10,308 bases of DNA, from the NCBI GenBank assembly GCA_030836345.1, contig JAURQA010000188.1, forward strand, positions 1-10,308, written 5' to 3'. Positions 9,901-10,308 of the stretch are shown here, in pieces. This stretch comes from Bacteroidota bacterium. Lineage in GTDB: Bacteria; Bacteroidota; Bacteroidia; NS11-12g; UBA955. Position 1 is the first letter of the stretch. Every line of letters begins with the position of its first letter. A model generated the notes under the pieces. That model was given only the letters and a program-made list of their open reading frames with translations. It ran no database searches and was not told the DNA's origin. The position numbers and the translations under genes are program-made.

Positions 9901-10308
9901 CATTTCCATTTAGATTTGCGCGGTAAGGCTCAGATTCTCCTAAATCCATAAACGCAAGTATGTCTCTTGGGGTTTGTACATTGGCTCCTCGGTTTGTAAC
10001 CCATACCTCTACCCTGTTTATGAGGACTCCACTGGTAATCAAAGGCAAATTTTCGAGAGACTCATCATAATTATCTCTAAAAAAATGAGATAAAAAGTAG
10101 TGCCTATTTTGTTCGTAATTGTCTGCTCCAATTCTAAATTCATTTAATTGGGCACCCCCTTGAAGTACTGTTTCTGTACTCTGACCTTTGTTCTGGCTAA
10201 ATACAGATTGAATAGTTGTCTTGCCAAATTGCATGGTCGCACTTACTCCATATAAATTGTTGGCTGGCTTAATTAATTGCGTAGGCAAGTTAAGAGCTAA
10301 ATTACCCA
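3926..10308 (-). CDS. sprA: SprA/Sov, T9SS outer-membrane translocon barrel, N-terminus cut by the window edge
   Basis: The frame is open to the right edge and 2126 residues are visible. Family members are commonly about 2400 residues (F. johnsoniae SprA), so some 250-300 residues with the signal peptide lie outside. SprA forms a very large single-chain outer-membrane beta-barrel (36 strands in the F. johnsoniae structure) that exports T9SS cargo to the cell surface and is needed for gliding in motile species. Visible family marks, in order, are: LALNLPTQLIKPANNLYG at the edge; NRVEVWVTNRGANVQ and ILAFMDLGE; LARGSVRVTANGRPLTEG; SNLDDFENAE (near 8550-8585); YIEIWMLDP; VFMIGVRNN with CFEVWANELRV; TEGTLLPGF; and a final run of alternating aromatic strands ending in LELRYTLN. 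A lysine/arginine-rich loop lies at about 5302-5400. TTG at 10286-10288 is in frame but is not the start, since family homology continues through it. The gene is intact over the visible length and is followed one base later by porZ. Confidence 0.96.
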   Translation of the reverse strand, partial: GNLALNLPTQLIKPANNLYGVSATMQFGKTTIQSVFSQNKGQSTETVLQGGAQLNEFRIGADNYEQNRHYFLSHFFRDNYDESLENLPLITSGVLINRVEVWVTNRGANVQTPRDILAFMDLGESEPYRANLNGNGPGNVTDNSSNDLYNDIKNDGDVRKVGQSIDKLNAKYLSFEQSLDYDLLTNARMLTSNDYSINKQLGYISLNQPLNNDEILAVAFEYTYNGEPYQVGEFSRDLPQQNNEMLYVKMLKPTTIRVKVPIWDLMMKNVYSLNTYSLSLEDFKLNVIYADDTSGADYNYIPRQDVPAFANGRPLLQVFGLDKLNRQREAKPDGVFDAVEGLTINTQYARIMLPVVEPFGDHMRNQFGSRADLADYYAYDALYDSTKLLAQQDTRHNKFFFTGSYKSQNGAELFLGTTNLARGSVRVTANGRPLTEGFDYEVEYVLGRVRILNQGLLQGGAEIRATADGQSFFNINQKTLLGARVEHKFNKNVMLGATALHMYERPLTTKTNFNEEPLLNSIVGADLTFSGKSRFITKMVDKLPFLETKQISVYNGYFEFAKLFPHNHKSQGKQRGVSNLDDFENAELPNDYKTVHNWAMSSVPQKQPDVISDPSDFVFDKTKWLDHSADISFYTIDPLFFRDVDMPDNISNDADNILSDPYQRQWDQSDIFRFRNFPAGTPTLMSTLDIRFNPFKRGQYNFLSDPSQIDASGTMLDPKKSWGGLMRRVDLNDFEAANIDYIEIWMLDPLIDNPGMSGDFYLNLGNVSEDILPDRRKSFENGYPTNGDYSKTDSTISAIVPTSQQINFAFDAEPQNIKKQDVGIDGMDDAQERQYFDTLYLDKLEANFGVGSAIYQEAFKDPANDNFLHYLEGQYDTDNANIIERYASFQNMQGNSNPEQYTSGKYSGMPRSFSPMPNDEDVNRDFTMNQSEDYYQYRIKMSATELQIGKNYVSDIIEENVLLRNGQEKSFKWYQFKIPIRQYEKAVGNISDFKSIRFMRMFLTNFDEEVMIRIGNLNLVRADWRRYTNSLKQPGIIIPVDPNDGTQFSVSTVNKEENGNRSPIVYVEPPGVERVQNLASLGTTRENEQALSLSVCNLKPGDSRAAFKTSQFDIRNYKRLQMFLHAEAPENPNLKDDEVSAFIRFGTDLTNNYYEYEIPLKVTRGIYNNPNTAGVSEAIWRDDNFIDLEFAQLIQHKIDRQREAWPVTVPYVKPAEKGQFSVLGLPDLSNIRVFMIGVRNNSDNVQCFEVWANELRVKDIANSGGYAALANFQTQLADFGQVSMAGSVRTIGFGDVDKKLNQRSLNKTINFDIASNLELGKFFPQKLGISLPLYIGYSENYIRPKYYPLNPDVELQQFLSQLADPDERDRIRKAAEDFSSLYSFNFSNIRLGKGGGKNYPWKLSNFNAGYSYQNNYRRNQQIEENFTKTTQVSLGYAFSPKTKAWQPFKKIKSKHLGIVRDFNINFLPSSFSVQTQFNRLYSEMQARNNNSFNQINPRFYDKNFTNVRNYNLSWQLTKKLNVSYSAIANARIQEPFGKIETKEQKDSITKEIFNFGQLADFSQNINASYKLPIDKIKFFNWVSITTSYNGSYKWTQAPPSFKEIGNTIQNSANYSIQPNFTFTQLYQKIPWLRDLNRKKRIPARKTKRTKTKDGEGKEDKEETENKAPKPNYLKIGVGNFISMFKNAGFNYSITEGTLLPGFRYTPDFFGQNAANASPGIKFILGLQEKDLRYKLADIGALNTDERLNTQFTKNYSEQFSGNITVEPFKDFRIVFDLNKSSTINTNSTFKFNGMNFEDQGFSENGQFNMSGWFFRTHFVKDENFGEQHPNAVFTQYENDRFTVAQRLMNADGRVGTKGLDSTTGFPIGYDRNSQDVLVSAFYNAYSGGDAGRAELSAFPKIPLPGWNINYTGLSKLKAMKRYFNNITLKHGYNGKYSINGYTQNLKYDQDETVDKGETFTPKYQIENVTISEGFYPLIGINVTTKNNWTIGMEYKRQRTIRLIAANFNVTEQRNNELQTTIGYRIAGLTLPIRRNGRRLYLPNDFRFDLTVSVSDVVTVVRKIDGDDNRYSAGMKTVRISPNLSYQINDKFNVAFRYNRLALTPKVQNQFYTALTDFGLELRYTLN

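Noticed and set aside
10286..10288. TTG as the start codon of the large minus-strand gene (2120 residues).
   Set aside because: The frame stays open to the window edge, and the residues before it (GNLALN) continue the SprA homology. The codon is an internal leucine and the gene is truncated by the window.
1..10308. CRISPR arrays, tRNA or rRNA genes, insertion sequences, phage genes or a defence system.
   Set aside because: I found no regularly spaced repeats, cloverleaf-like sequence, transposase or integrase motifs, or inverted terminal repeats. Almost all of the window is accounted for by five genes.

Overview
The window comes from an AT-rich Bacteroidota genome (Flavobacteriia/Cytophagia-like). 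This rests on two type IX secretion system (T9SS) genes, sprA and a porZ-like gene, because that system is confined to the Bacteroidota and close relatives. A C-terminal T9SS sorting domain and weak or absent Shine-Dalgarno sites in front of some genes fit the same assignment. I cannot place it to genus.

Layout. Bases 2-184 (+) are the last 60 codons of a metallophosphatase of the 5'-nucleotidase type. After 29 bases comes a complete DUF1456/YehS-family gene (214-711, +), which probably shares its transcript. A 122-base gap follows; it holds a plausible Bacteroidetes-type promoter just ahead of a class I SAM-dependent methyltransferase (834-1670, +). The methyltransferase converges on the porZ-like gene (1690-3924, -), with 19 bases and a weak hairpin between them. 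The rest of the window (3926-10308, -) is sprA, which runs off the right edge, so its N-terminus is missing.

How the genes work together. SprA is the giant outer-membrane beta-barrel through which T9SS cargo crosses the outer membrane. PorZ belongs to the surface attachment complex (PorU-PorV-PorQ-PorZ), which processes cargo carrying a C-terminal sorting domain and links it to surface polysaccharide. The sprA stop codon and the porZ start codon are one base apart, so the translocon and an attachment-complex subunit look cotranscribed and probably translationally coupled. The two T9SS genes are transcribed leftward and the other three genes rightward; I see no functional link between the two sets beyond proximity.

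I found no RNA genes, mobile elements, CRISPR arrays or clear repeats, and no intergenic stretch over 300 bases. I see no clearly undescribed system. The most interesting point is the sprA-porZ coupling, followed by the uncharacterised DUF1456 and methyltransferase genes.
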